A DNA stretch of 64,000 bases from Globodera rostochiensis (taxonomy: Eukaryota; Nematoda; Chromadorea; Rhabditida; Heteroderidae). Of this stretch, positions 45,501-55,595 are shown in pieces; within the stretch, counting starts at the first letter, position 1; each line of letters begins with the position of its first letter. The position numbers and the translations under genes were made by a program. The DNA is taken from NCBI GenBank assembly GCA_018350325.1, contig JAEVLN010000022.1, positions 823,105 through 887,104 of the forward strand. Reading direction: 5' to 3'. The notes below the pieces were generated by a model that saw only the letters and a list, made by a program, of their open reading frames with translations, was not told where the DNA came from and did no database searches.

Positions 45501-48500
45501 CCGAAGGGTTCAGGATCAGCCCGAAGAGTTCAGGATCAGCCTGAAGGGTTCAGTAATAGCCCGAAGGGTTCATGATCAACCCGAAGGGTTCAGGATCAGC
45601 CCGAAGAGTTCAGGATCAGCCCGAAGGGTTCAGTGATAGCCCGAAGGGTTCATGATCAACCCGAAGGGTTCAGGATCAGCCCGAAGAGTTCAGGATCAAC
45701 CCGAAGGGTTCAGTGATCGCCCGAAGGGTTCATGATCAACCCGAAGGGTTCAGGATCAACCCGAAGGGTTCAGTGATCGCCCGAAGGGTTCATGATCAAC
45801 CCGAAGGGTTCAGTGATCGCCCGAAGAGTACAATGAACCCGAAGGGTTCAATGATCAGCCCGAATCCCTGCGCAATATGCCCGAGGCATTGCGCGACCGA
45901 CCTTCGGGCGCTTTTGGTGCCAATGGCAATGTACGGGCCAACACCGAATCGGACAGCACGCCCGGGCCCCGGTCAGAGATGGCTTGAAGTCGTACGGCGT
46001 AAATGGTCTAAAACGGAGGGATTCTGATTCCGTTTCGAACGTCACGGTCACCTTCGGTCTTAGCTCGGCTAGCCGTTGTCGATTCACATCGGCTGGCACG
46101 CGAATTTGTTTCCACGCGTCAGGCGGCGGCTCCAATTGGCCATCCGACAGTTCCGCGTAGTGCACAATGTAGCCGATCAGCTAAATGTTCAATGTTCAAT
46201 GACAATATGGCACCGATGGATGGCAAAAATGGTTGGCACAAAAGCAGTGCCAATGCCACCCTAAGGCAAAATGGTTGGCACAAAAGGAGTGCCAATGCCA
46301 GCCTTAGGAAAAATTGTTGGCACAAAAGCAGTGCCAATGCCAGTCCCAGGCAAAATTGTTGGCACAAAAGGAGTGCCAATGCCAGTCCCAGGCAAAATTG
46401 TTGGCACAAAAGGAGTGCCAATGCCAGCCACCCGCCCCCTCCACCTTTCCGTTCGTTTCGTCCGGTGCCGTCCATTCAACGTTGAGCACTTGGTCGGGCA
46501 TTGGCAACACCACAACTTCGTTGGGCGGTGTGCCAGGGCCAAGCACGTGAAGCTGCAATTAGCATTAATTATGCCATGGACACCACAATTACTGCCTTGC
46601 CACTTACCTCCAGCACAACTTGCGCTTTTCCCGCGTTGTTTTCCGCGTGACATGTCGCCTGGGGGGTTTTTGTGTTAATGCGCGCGTTCAGGCCGAAGCC
46701 TTCGCTTTAAATACCGTGGAGTCCTTGTGCAACTTGCGCAACAGAAGGTGAGCACCGCCGGGCAAACGCTGCTCGTCCGTGCCCAAAGTCCACCAAATTG
46801 TCGGCGGCGGAATTCCGGTGGCGTCGCAACGGACCTATCACGGGGAACAAATCAACACAAATGTGTAACAGAAACAACGGTAGATGGGCTGAACTCACCG
46901 AATAATCGGCCAGCGGCTGCACCTCTGCCGGATTGTCGGGCGGCACAATGCCAACGGTTGGTGCCGTCTCCCCGGTGCCGGTGGTGAAGCGGGCCACCGC
47001 GGACGGCGGGCCCTCGTTCATGTCATTTGTGGCTGTCACCCGGAGGCGATAGTCACGTTCAGCGAGTATGTTGTACATTTCGCGTCCCAACACAATCTGT
47101 GCAATTGGCAGGGAAATCAATCCGGGTACTGATCTGTCTCCGCAAAGCTCACCTGTCCCCCGCCGTCTGGCCGCAACGGCGCGGTCAGGCGAGTCCACTG
47201 TTTGTAGTTCTCATCCGCTGGCCCATCGTCTAGCGTAAAGTACACCGTGTAATGGTGCAGCGGCCCATTGGGCTGAGCTGGCGGGCCCCAAATGGCCGAA
47301 ATTGTGTTGTCCGGGGCCACCGTCACCACCAGATCCGTGGGCGCGTCGAGCGGAGCGCCGCTGACCGTGACGAACGTGGCGACCTGGAAGGGCATTTTGA
47401 ATGTTTTTGCTAATGGCGCCAAATGTCCCTCAGGGGCAGTTGAATTTGAATAAAAATTTGACGCCGACCTCCGAGTGTTCGCCACGTCCGTGCACATTTT
47501 CGGCCGCCACACGCACGTAGTACGCCGTTTCGGGCTCCAGTTCGCCCCGCTGAAACACGTGCCGGGGTTGGTCACCGGACGGCACCGGAAAATGGCGCCA
47601 CTGGTCCAGCGGCAGGGACGGGTTGGGCGACAACAGCAACAGGAAGCCGCTGAGCGGCCCGTTCGTGTAGGCCGGCGGACGCCAGGAGACGGTGACCTTG
47701 TTGTCCACCTCCACCTCGGCCGCCACGTCCCGGGGCGGGCCTCCGGGCTTCAGAACCTGGACAGCAGACAGACAAAAAGTTCAAAATGCCAACAAAAAAA
47801 GTGCCGAAAATTCTGAGTGTGTGCCTGGAAAAGATGTGCCGCCTGCACTTGGCCTTGGTCATTGCGCGCCTCGCACAACAGTCGCCGCTTCGTGTTTGTA
47901 CGCGTTGCAGTCTCCGCGCTGACAAAACGATGTTCCTGTCCGTCCGGGTCCGGCTCGACCGCCAGCTGGGCTGGACCCTCGCCCGGCTCGGAGTTCGCGT
48001 CGAACGGCACCCAGGAGAAGGACACCAGCGGCTTTGGGCGCCCAACCGCCACGCATTGGAAACGAATTGGCCCGCGGGGTTCCACCAAAGTGCCCTCCGG
48101 CGCAGCGGACGGAGGCGGCGAAATCACGCGGATGGTAACCGCTAGTGGAATGTGCCGCAAGCCGGTGGTCACCTCGTAGCTGGGCGAAATGATGCCGGGC
48201 CCTTCAGTCCCAATTGCTTGCACACGGAACACCTCCAGGGGGAAAAATTGTGTTGGATGGACAGAAGATGATCAATGAAATGAACGGAATCAGAGTACTA
48301 TACTGCTCGCACCGATTTGATCCTTTTCTGATCGGCCTTGTCCACTAACCCCCCCCCCCGGCGATGAATCCTTACATAAGGCGTCTGCTCCTGTTGGTCA
48401 CTGATCAGCACACTGCGCGACTCGCCGTCCACCGTTTTTTGTGACTAAATTCAATTTGTGTCCAATGTGAAGGCCCCGAGTCACAGTCCAACCCAATCTG

Positions 48501-51500
48501 CCAATTCGGCCTCCGAATCCTTGCTCCAGTAAATGACGTAGTTGATCACGTCTCCGTTTGGAATCAACGGAGGCTGCCATTGCACACTGATCAGAGTGGG
48601 GAGAGAGTCATGAATTGTCTTTACAATTTGTTGAGGACCAACCTGAACCCGTCACGGACCGGACTGGAACTGATCTGGAATGGCGGTGCACCCGGGCCAA
48701 GGATGTGCACTTCCAGCTCCTTTTCACCAGTGCCCTTCTCATTGATTGCCTAGAGCAAGAAAGGGCAATATTCCAATATCGATCACTCCCGGGCTCGAAT
48801 TCCCGCTCTTGAGACTGATCACTCTCAATCGGAGTCCGATCATTCTCCCGCTATTAAGACCGATCACTCCCAATCGGGGTCCGATCATTCCCCCGTTCTT
48901 GAGACCGATCACTCCCATTCGGGGTCAGACTGATCACTCCCAATCGGGGTCCGATCATTCCCGATCTCGGGATTTGAATTATTAAAGTCTACCCCCCTCC
49001 CTCCCCTCCCTCCCCTCCATCACACAAACTAATCAATCAACCAACTTGGCATTTCAACGTGCCAGACCGTGTGGTCGACTGGAACAACAGTCGTTGTCGA
49101 GTGCGCACTTTCTCGTCCAGCGGTGTGCTGTCGATGATCCGCAGTTCGTCCTGTCCGTCCGCCACCGGCCTGCCGTCCCACCACCACAGAATGCGCGGCC
49201 TCGGCACACCGTCCGCGTCACAGAACACCTCCATTTCGTCCTGACTCGGCCGACGCTCCAGGCGCTGTTCCGGCGAGATGGACACCTGCGGCACTCGCGG
49301 GGCAAGCCATGTGCGGATCTGCGCGGGAGGGTGAGGGAAACGTCCCCGGGGGGTTGGTCACGAAATGTTTTTTGGGAAAGGCCGACCGTGAACGGCAGAC
49401 TGAACAAGCCCGGCCCGTTCACATTCACACCGCGCATTTTAATCGCATAATCGGTGGTCTCGCGCAGTGCCGGCACAGTCAGTGCACGCTGATGCGGCGT
49501 GCCGCTGCGCATCACCGCCCACTGTTCGACGGGCAATGACGGCGTGTCCGTGTAGAACACCTCGTAATCAGCCATTGGACCGTTTGTAATCCTAAAAAAG
49601 CATTCGTCAATCAAAAGGCCGCGCAACGACCACTCACTTTGGCTCATCCCACTGCAAGATGACGGACGTGCCCTCGACATGGTAACGAATTTGTTCGGGT
49701 TGGGATGGCCCCGTCACCTGCAGAGAGCAGCAAAACGGAGTCAATTTGTAAGGAATAGAAAAGGCTCGAGAGTCCCGAGTAGCTCCATTTTCTTGGCTTT
49801 CGGCATCGGTCTCGGAACAATCTTTGTACATAGTAATGCTTGAGAGTCTCGGTCTCGAACCGAAGAAAGTCTCGAGTTTTGGGTGTCTTGGTCTCGAGTC
49901 TCAGGGTCAAGCTTTGGTCCAAGTCTCGGTTTCGGGGGTCAAGTCTCGGTCTCGAGTCTCGGTAAATTTGCGGGTCTCGAGCATCACTACCTAATTGTTT
50001 GGTCCCAAACCCAACAACATGACACAGAGAATGAATTGGGACAGTCGACCAACCCACTCACCGTGACCAACACTTTCTGCACCGTTCGGCCCGCCTCATT
50101 CTCTGCCACACACTGGAACTCCGTGGTCATCAACAGCCCGACGTGTTGCAACGCGATGTGTTTGCTGTCCTGCGCCGGTCGAATTGGGCGCCCATTGGAC
50201 TCCCAATGCATCTGTTTATATATACAAATTCCGCACAATCCTCGCCATGTCCGTCCCGAACCTGTGGGATCGGGTCGCCCCTGCTCAAGTTGCAGTTGAT
50301 GGTGAACGGCACTTTGGGCGCTGTGCGCAATTCGCCGCCTTCAGTGATGAGCAGGAAGGGCCGTTTGGCGGGCGGCAACGTACGGACGGACACCGGGTTG
50401 GACAGCTTGCCGGGCCCCATCGAGTCGTGGGCCCGAATTCGGACAGTATACGTGGTGTCCGGTGACAGCCCCCGAAGGGTGTGCTGCCGATTCGGCTCAC
50501 TCACATTCTCGTGTGCCCAATCTGTCGGAGGGTGTGGGAGTATGTATGGTTAGTTTGAACGTTTTGCGCACTTCTGATCGGTTGGGTTGGATTTGTGCTG
50601 GAGAAGATTGAATAGACGGTGATCGGACGGTTCAGCACGTGCGGAGGCTCCCATTGTAGGTTGATGGAGGACCTGATCAAGCAGTTCGGGGCGGCTTGGT
50701 ATTGCCTTCCGGCAAGGTCGGCTCACCTCCCGGCATTCAGCTCGCGCAACACTGGCGCCGATCCGGGTCCGGTCACTTCCACTCGCACCTTTCTGCTCAC
50801 GTCGCCCAATTGGTTCCTGGCATGGCACGTGAATTCCGTGCTCTTGTAGATCTGTGATCGGATTGTGGAATTGTGTGCTCCATCCCTCCATCGATCAATG
50901 GATGGAATATGCCAAAATGTGCTGATCGGGCACTGACCTCCTTGATGATCAGCACCTGCTCGCTCTTCACCACACCGCCGTTGGCGCCATTTGTGTGCGC
51001 GTCGGCGGTGCCCTTCTCCCAAAAGATTTGCGGGAATGGGAAAGCCACCGCGGCACAGCTAATGTTCAGGTTGCCGCCCGGCTCCACTTGGTAGTCCGGC
51101 GGTGGGTTCAAATAAATTTTTGGTGGTCCGCGCATTAGCAGACAGCGATCAGCCGGTGACGGACATGCACACGAATATTGGCGTTCATCAATGGACGAAC
51201 ATGTACAGCCGGCGAGCTGAAATTCGGAGATGGTAATGCTGCAAGGCAAGGCAACGCTCGCTCACTTTGCGGCACAAATTTTTTGGCACCGGCTTCACAC
51301 AAGTTTTGCGGTCCGTCTCCAACACCATGCCCTTGGGACAACGGCACTCCACCTGAACACGTTGAATTTGTTTTGCTTTTCCATTTAGTTTGTTCGATTA
51401 AAGGAAGGGGGGGGGTCCGTCCCGTCCGCGTTTTGGCATTTTGCCAATTACGCTCCGGTCTCGACCGACCGACCGATGCGTTGCGTGCAAATGAAATGCA

Positions 51501-53289
51501 CGAGTGCGAGCAGCCGCCGTTGTCCGTCTCGCACAGTCCTTGGCCCCGGCAGAGCGGCGCCGTCTGCACCCATTGGCCCTTGCGGCAGAACATTGTGTCC
51601 GCCTCGTCCACCAATTCGTACCCGGCGTCACAGCCGTACTTGACGAACAGAAACGGACGCGACCTGTGAAAATGCAGGCGGAGATCAGTGACCCGTCTGA
51701 TCGTCATGAGTGATCAGTAAACAAAAGGCGTGATCAGAGTCCACCGATCATTATTTCATTATTGACCAGTCTGATCACCAATGAGTGATCAGTAAACAAA
51801 AGGCGTAATCAGAGTCCTCCGATCATCCTTGACCAGTCTGATCACGCCGCAACATGAGTGATCAGACATCAGACTGGTCACCGCAAAAGTAACCGATTCC
51901 AGATTAAAATTGTCTAAATAAAGATCCCCAAACTAACGTGGCTATCTTTTCCGTCTCATTTTTTGGGTACGCCTTTTTGCCATATCGCCGGTAGTAATGA
52001 CGGATCAGCCGTTGAAGGTTGTCCGGTGGCACAAATGCCATTGTACGAACGCTGAATTTTTGATCGATCAAAAAACTTGCGGTCTTTCAACAACGGCCAT
52101 TTATTTGCTTAGTTCCCCGATCACTTTGCATGCGGAATCACCGGCGGCGCGACCAGCCCCGAGCGTTCGTTGACCGATGCGGCGTCCGTGCAAGTCGTGT
52201 CCAAGTCCCAAAATGAGAAGCCAAATGATCAATTTACAAAACCCTAATATTAAAAAATGGCAAATTCAAAAAATTATTGGCATTTGCCATAAAAATAGGG
52301 CAATTTGGGCTTCTTGCCCTAAACCTCTAAACCAACCTCGTATTTCGGGTAACAAATCACGCGCCCGCTGCGCGCACTTTGCATGCAAATGCCGTCGAAT
52401 GGCGGGGGAATGGGCGGCTCATTCACTGTGAAAAATGGGGGCAATTTGTGCACAAAAAAGAGGAGAACAAAAGCACATCAAATCACACAGTAATTACTAA
52501 TTAGTTTTAAATTAGCTTTTAATCAATTAATAATTGATCAATTTACTGCTCCATCTCCACGCCCCCAAAACTTTTCACATTTATTCTTCCATCTCATCGT
52601 CCTCTTCACATTTCGTTTAACAATTGAACCCCCCCCCCCAACGACAGATGACAACAATAACAACAAGTACGAACAAAATGCACTGCACGTCCACAACATT
52701 TTGTTGCCCAACCTTCCTCCTCAAAGCCGCAGAAGTGAACTGCTTGGTCCGCGCTGATGATGCACCGACCGCCATTGGTGGCGTTCGGACTGGTCGCCTC
52801 CAGCACCATAATGTGCCGCCCCTGAGGGGCTGCAGCCCTCAATTCTGAATCCGGGCGGACGGATCAGTCCGTCTGACCGTCTTTTCTGATCACAAATGCT
52901 CTCTCTATCACACTCTCTCTCTCTTCTCTCTCTCTCTCTCTCTCTCTCTGCTTTCTCTACCCTCTCGCGTCTTTTAATGTCTGCCCCCCCCGCCACTCAC
53001 TTTTGACCTTTCTCCGCCTTCTGTTGCCCGCGGGGGCCAGTCCGATCAGCGCCTGCCTTTCCATCCGGCGCAGGTCGCGCATCGCCGCTTGCATGCCAAC
53101 ATCGGCTGGCGCTCGCGATGCGTTAAGCCAATGGGCCAACACAATGCCGAACGGCTCGCCAATGTCCACCAATTGGTGCAACTCCAACAACGACGACGGC
53201 ACAATGCCATCGTCGCTGGGCAAAGATGCACAGAAATGGAGGAAGAAAACGGAAAGGAGGAGAGGGCAAACGAACGGATGGACGACCAT
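28968..53289 (-). CDS. dig-1: DIG-1/mesocentin-type giant secreted matrix protein
   Basis: Many exons on the minus strand, ATG 53289 to TAA 28968; not every splice site was resolved. A signal peptide ([22 protein letters not shown]) opens exon 1 (53289-53001, donor GTGAGT). Then come Cys-containing unique exons (to ~51950), a sushi domain (~51665-51545), EGF modules (~51545-51270), a long alternation of Ig and fibronectin-III domains (~51190-41600) and an EGF. A tract of PTD-G repeats interleaved with about five VWA-like domains follows (~41230-30900). Fibronectin-like segments and a final calcium-binding EGF ([12 protein letters not shown]...) end it. This set of domains is that of C. elegans DIG-1 (mesocentin), a basement-membrane protein that keeps neurons and the gonad in place. 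My estimate of 4,500-5,000 residues is far below the roughly 13,100 of the C. elegans protein. The repeat tract may be shorter here. A split into two genes is possible but no internal signal peptide was seen. Confidence 0.85.
31917..32112. mobile_element. 180-bp hAT-like MITE with 8-bp target-site duplication
   Basis: The element occupies 31925-32104. Its ends are inverted (TAGAGCCCGGA at the left, TCCGGCTCTA at the right). It is flanked by identical GTACTAAC (31917-31924 and 32105-32112). An 8-bp duplication and termini starting TAGAG fit the hAT superfamily. The interior is packed with CTCGAGATCTCG-like palindromes and has no coding capacity. It lies in an intron between two exons of a VWA-like domain of dig-1, so splicing should remove it. 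Confidence 0.85.
34545..34770. repeat. TCGGGGATCGGGG-type degenerate tandem repeat in a dig-1 intron
   Basis: Short units such as GTCGGGGTTGAAGGTTCTCGG and GATCGGGGTCGGGG recur with many variants between two exons of the PTD-G tract. Similar wording (TTCGGGGATGG) appears at about 27080-27140 in a pde-2 intron. Confidence 0.55.
35870..35960. repeat. CCGGATCC/TGTAACCGG fold-back fragment in a dig-1 intron
   Basis: GGAAGTGTAACCGGATCCCGG pairs imperfectly with GGCATCCGGGTACCTTCC. It is related to the element in pde-2 intron 25 at 27836-28020. The surrounding intron (to about 37000) otherwise holds AT-rich sequence, the GAAA repeat and a fold-back element. Confidence 0.5.
36477..36555. repeat. 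(GAAA)n microsatellite
   Basis: About 19 uninterrupted tetranucleotides of AAAG/GAAA type on the plus strand. The minus-strand open frame of Ser/Phe/Leu that crosses it is an artefact of the repeat. Confidence 0.95.
36630..36800. repeat. fold-back element in a dig-1 intron
   Basis: The left arm CGTTTTAGCGCGGCCGTGTTTAAAT (about 36663-36687) matches the reverse complement of the right arm ATTTAAACACTGGCGGCGCCAAAACG (about 36749-36774). The arms extend outward with GGTCGG...GCC similarity. The loop contains GGCTAACAGAATG, a string shared with the 22-bp array at 20391-20573. Confidence 0.65.
37265..37580. repeat. GATC-rich degenerate tandem repeat in a dig-1 intron
   Basis: Units of about 30 bp such as AATCGATCAGATCCTAGTC recur, with many TGATCA and ATCGAT palindromes. 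Shorter GATC-dense stretches occur in other introns (41160-41410, 48780-48960, 51700-51880, 56210-56300). Confidence 0.7.
45061..45865. repeat. 20-bp minisatellite, about 40 copies, in a dig-1 intron
   Basis: The unit CCCGAAGRGTTCAGGATCAR recurs with a regular 20-bp period and variants (AGTAATCGCCCAAAGG, AGTGATCGCCC). It lies between two fibronectin-III exons (about 45000 and 45990). No spacer or leader structure is present, so it is a minisatellite and not a CRISPR array. Confidence 0.95.
46217..46436. repeat. 42-bp tandem repeat, five copies, each with a perfect hairpin
   Basis: Each unit contains TTGGCAC, a 7-base loop (AAAAGSA) and GTGCCAA. The hairpins begin at 46233, 46275, 46317, 46359 and 46401, a strict 42-bp period. 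The array lies in an intron between two fibronectin-III exons of dig-1. The loops alternate AAAAGCA and AAAAGGA. Confidence 0.9.
49757..49990. repeat. GAGTCTCG-rich repeat in a dig-1 intron
   Basis: Many copies of GTCTCGAGTCTCGG-like text occur. The ends of the inner part (TAGTAATGCTTGAGA at about 49829 and TCTCGAGCATCACTA at about 49988) are inverted relative to each other. A relative is at about 54145-54310. No matching target-site duplication was found. Confidence 0.6.
51270..51670 (-). other. dig-1: sushi (CCP) and EGF modules of dig-1
   Basis: After an acceptor near 51667, the exon encodes a sushi-like segment ([11 protein letters not shown]...MFCRKGQW...PLCRGQG). A Cys-rich EGF pattern ([16 protein letters not shown]) follows at once. 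The next exon (about 51355-51270) supplies the end of that EGF ([18 protein letters not shown]). Spacing and cysteines agree with both families. Confidence 0.75.
52915..52952. repeat. (CT)n microsatellite in dig-1 intron 1
   Basis: A run of CT dinucleotides, about 30 bases of it uninterrupted, on the plus strand between exon 1 (53289-53001) and exon 2 (from about 52845) of dig-1. Confidence 0.9.
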
Positions 53290-55595
53290 CCGGGGGGGAG
53301 GTTTAGGGGGGTGAATTTGGATGGGAAGGACGGCGCTGATCTGGCAGTGATCGTTGGTCTCCGAACGGGTTGGCAATGTGTTGGTTGTTGTTCCGATACT
53401 CCTCCAGCAGCAAATTGCTTTTTCGTTTGTCCGAATTGGGCCAAAATGACAAAAAAAAAAAAAGGATTTTCTTGAAAAATTTTTTTTGTTTATTTATTTG
53501 TTTGGCAGCGAATGAAGTGATTTGGTGGAGGAGGGAGGCAATCAAACGAAATCGCCCGGGGGGGCATTTATTGACGTTGGCCGACTCACACATTGATCGC
53601 GGAATGGGCGCCTTAAAGCCCCCCCCCAACAACAAAACAAATGGAAACTATTTTTTGCCTGCTGGGGATGAGCTGGCGGGAAATCCCCTCGGGGGATTTT
53701 CTCTTAAACCCTTTGGCTCAACCCCCCGGCAATTCGCCTGTGGACACAAATAACGTTTGATTTAGGGAAGGGCGGCTCATAAAGTGATCGACGAGCATTG
53801 GACGGGGGGGGGGGGGGGAAGGGCCAGATGCCCGTCGGGAATGATGAACAAAACTCAGAAGAATAAGGGGGGGGGGGGGGGGGGGGGGGGGTTATTGTTT
53901 TGTTGTAGACGCTTTGGGGGAGGGGAGGGCATCCAAAGCTGACGCCCGGGGGCGAATTTGAGGCTTTTTGGATGATAAATCCATTCGTCCCCCCCCCTTA
54001 ACTTTTTGAGTGTTCGTCCGCCCCATAATCACTCTTCTCACAGTTGTTTTCGTCCACACTCCGCCGCCGCCGCCGTTTTGTGTCGTCAATTGTCAGAGTA
54101 ACGGGTTGAAAATGAATGGGAAAAATGTGTGGCGCTTTGGGTTGAGGGCTGCTCGAGAGTCTCGGTTCTCGAGTCCTTTTTTTGGGTCTCAGTCTCGTGT
54201 CTCAGGTTTGTTGGGCCTTTGTCTCGAGTCTCGATGTCATCTCTCAGTCTCGAGTCTCGATGCCATCTCTCGGTCTCAAATCGAGAAATTTATCGGTTTT
54301 TTGGGTCTTGATTACATGCCCCCCCCCTAAATAAAATGCCAACTTTTGGGCAAAAAAAACTTCCAAATGTCGAGGTGTGGCATTACGATGTTGGCGGCGG
54401 CGGTGCCTCTTTTGCACAACCAAAACAATGCGAAGAGTGAATTCATTTTGGCACGGATTTGCCATGCCCAACCCCCGCGGCACGGCACTCAAGTGGTTGG
54501 GCACGGCACTTCCAAAAACAAAATATCCATCAACAACGGCATAAGCAAATTTTATTAAATTGGGCCCCCTTTTATCCCCCGAATCGGACATGCCGCCCCA
54601 GGGGCCCCCTCAACGGGTGCCGTCGCCTCCCACGGAGTCAAATTCGTATATGTCTACGGGGCCAAGGACCCTCCACTCTCTCTTCTCCGGTTTCACAGTG
54701 CCGAGACGAGAGAGGGAAAGTGGCACTTTTCCAATCAACCAATTGTACGATTCGCGTGCCCTATTTGGATGTTTTTGTGTGGCGCTCTGCTCCAAAAAAC
54801 GGCTCCATTTTCTCCACTTTCCTGCTGAATAAATGGAATTGCTATTAGGCGAGAGGCTGCCGCTGCCGCTGCTGCTGCTGAACACATTGCAGCAGAAGCG
54901 ATGGGAATGGCGGCCGGTGGCGGCGGTGTCATGTTGCAGACACAACAACACAATGGGCGTGTGCAGGGCCAAATCCGACGATTTGTGCTGCTGGGAGAGG
55001 AACGGGGATGGATAAACATCGACCACCGACCGAACACTGTGAGAATGTCGCGTCCATCGTCCTTCCCCCCCCCACCCCCCCCCGCCCGCCTCATCCAGAA
55101 CAATCCGTCGCGTTCACTCTGTTCACCTCCCCACCCGTTCCATCATCATCATCATTCCAGTGTGTTGATTGTGTATGTTATTATTGCTTACATTTGGCAA
55201 AAATATTGGGGACAATATGCGGGCGTCAGAGAGAGAGCAATGAATGTGCGCTTGGGTGGTCGAGACGAAAGTCTGGGATGGCAAGGCAAAAAAGAAAATC
55301 ATCAGAATCCGGGGGGGGGGGGAATAAGACAACAAAAATGGGTGCTGAAAGCTGACGAGATTGTGAGAATTGAATGAATGAAGGTACAAGGATAACGATC
55401 GGACAGACTGAGTGGCGGCAATTGAGCGGTAAGAGAAACAAAAAGAGAAAAAAGGCATACCATACAAATGAAAGAATGGCAAGTGTACTGCTCGAGAATG
55501 TGAGAGTACCCTCTCCGAGTGACACTTTTTTCAATTTCTTCCCACTCCCTCCTCCCCTCCCTTCGGCCGGTCATTCATTGCCGGTGGTCGGTCGG
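53290..55595. other. 2.3-kb spacer: upstream region of dig-1 and 3' flank of integrin beta
   Basis: No credible gene is seen. It contains G25 at 53867-53891, a GAGTCTCG-rich repeat at about 54145-54310 and several C runs (55066-55083). The dig-1 promoter and the integrin 3' untranslated region should lie here. Open frames in the stretch have no recognisable similarity and shift with the homopolymers. Confidence 0.5.
54145..54310. repeat. GAGTCTCG-rich repeat upstream of dig-1
   Basis: Repeated GTCTCGAGTCTCGATG units with TCATCTCTCAG spacers, related to the copy at 49757-49990. It opens with GCTCGAGAGTCTCGG. Confidence 0.6.

Larger units (their letters stand above)
41600..51190 (-). other. 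dig-1: alternating Ig and fibronectin type III domains of dig-1
   Basis: Repeated pairs are visible in the exons. Ig domains end in motifs such as [10 protein letters not shown] (~50830), [10 protein letters not shown] (~50100), CEARNDQG (~47860) and [10 protein letters not shown] (~44160). Fibronectin III domains have LQWDEP/WTAP/WDPP starts and [22 protein letters not shown] or [11 protein letters not shown] ends (~50450, ~49450, ~47030). I count about seven Ig and about a dozen fibronectin III domains, with some uncertainty where exons are split. Most junctions between domains coincide with short introns. Such arrays form extended rods in matrix and adhesion proteins. Confidence 0.75.

Noticed and set aside
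45061..45865. CRISPR-like regular array
   Set aside because: Units are contiguous 20-mers without unique spacers, in an intron of an animal gene.
52130..52260. A dig-1 exon with a GG rather than AG acceptor near 52210
   Set aside because: The minus-strand sequence from about 52205 reads like coding ([17 protein letters not shown]), but its left border lacks an AG. Without cDNA I cannot tell a non-canonical site from a sequence error, so no claim is made.
54610..55026. 138-codon minus-strand open frame upstream of dig-1
   Set aside because: Ser-rich, no family resemblance, and overlapped by equally long frames on the other strand.
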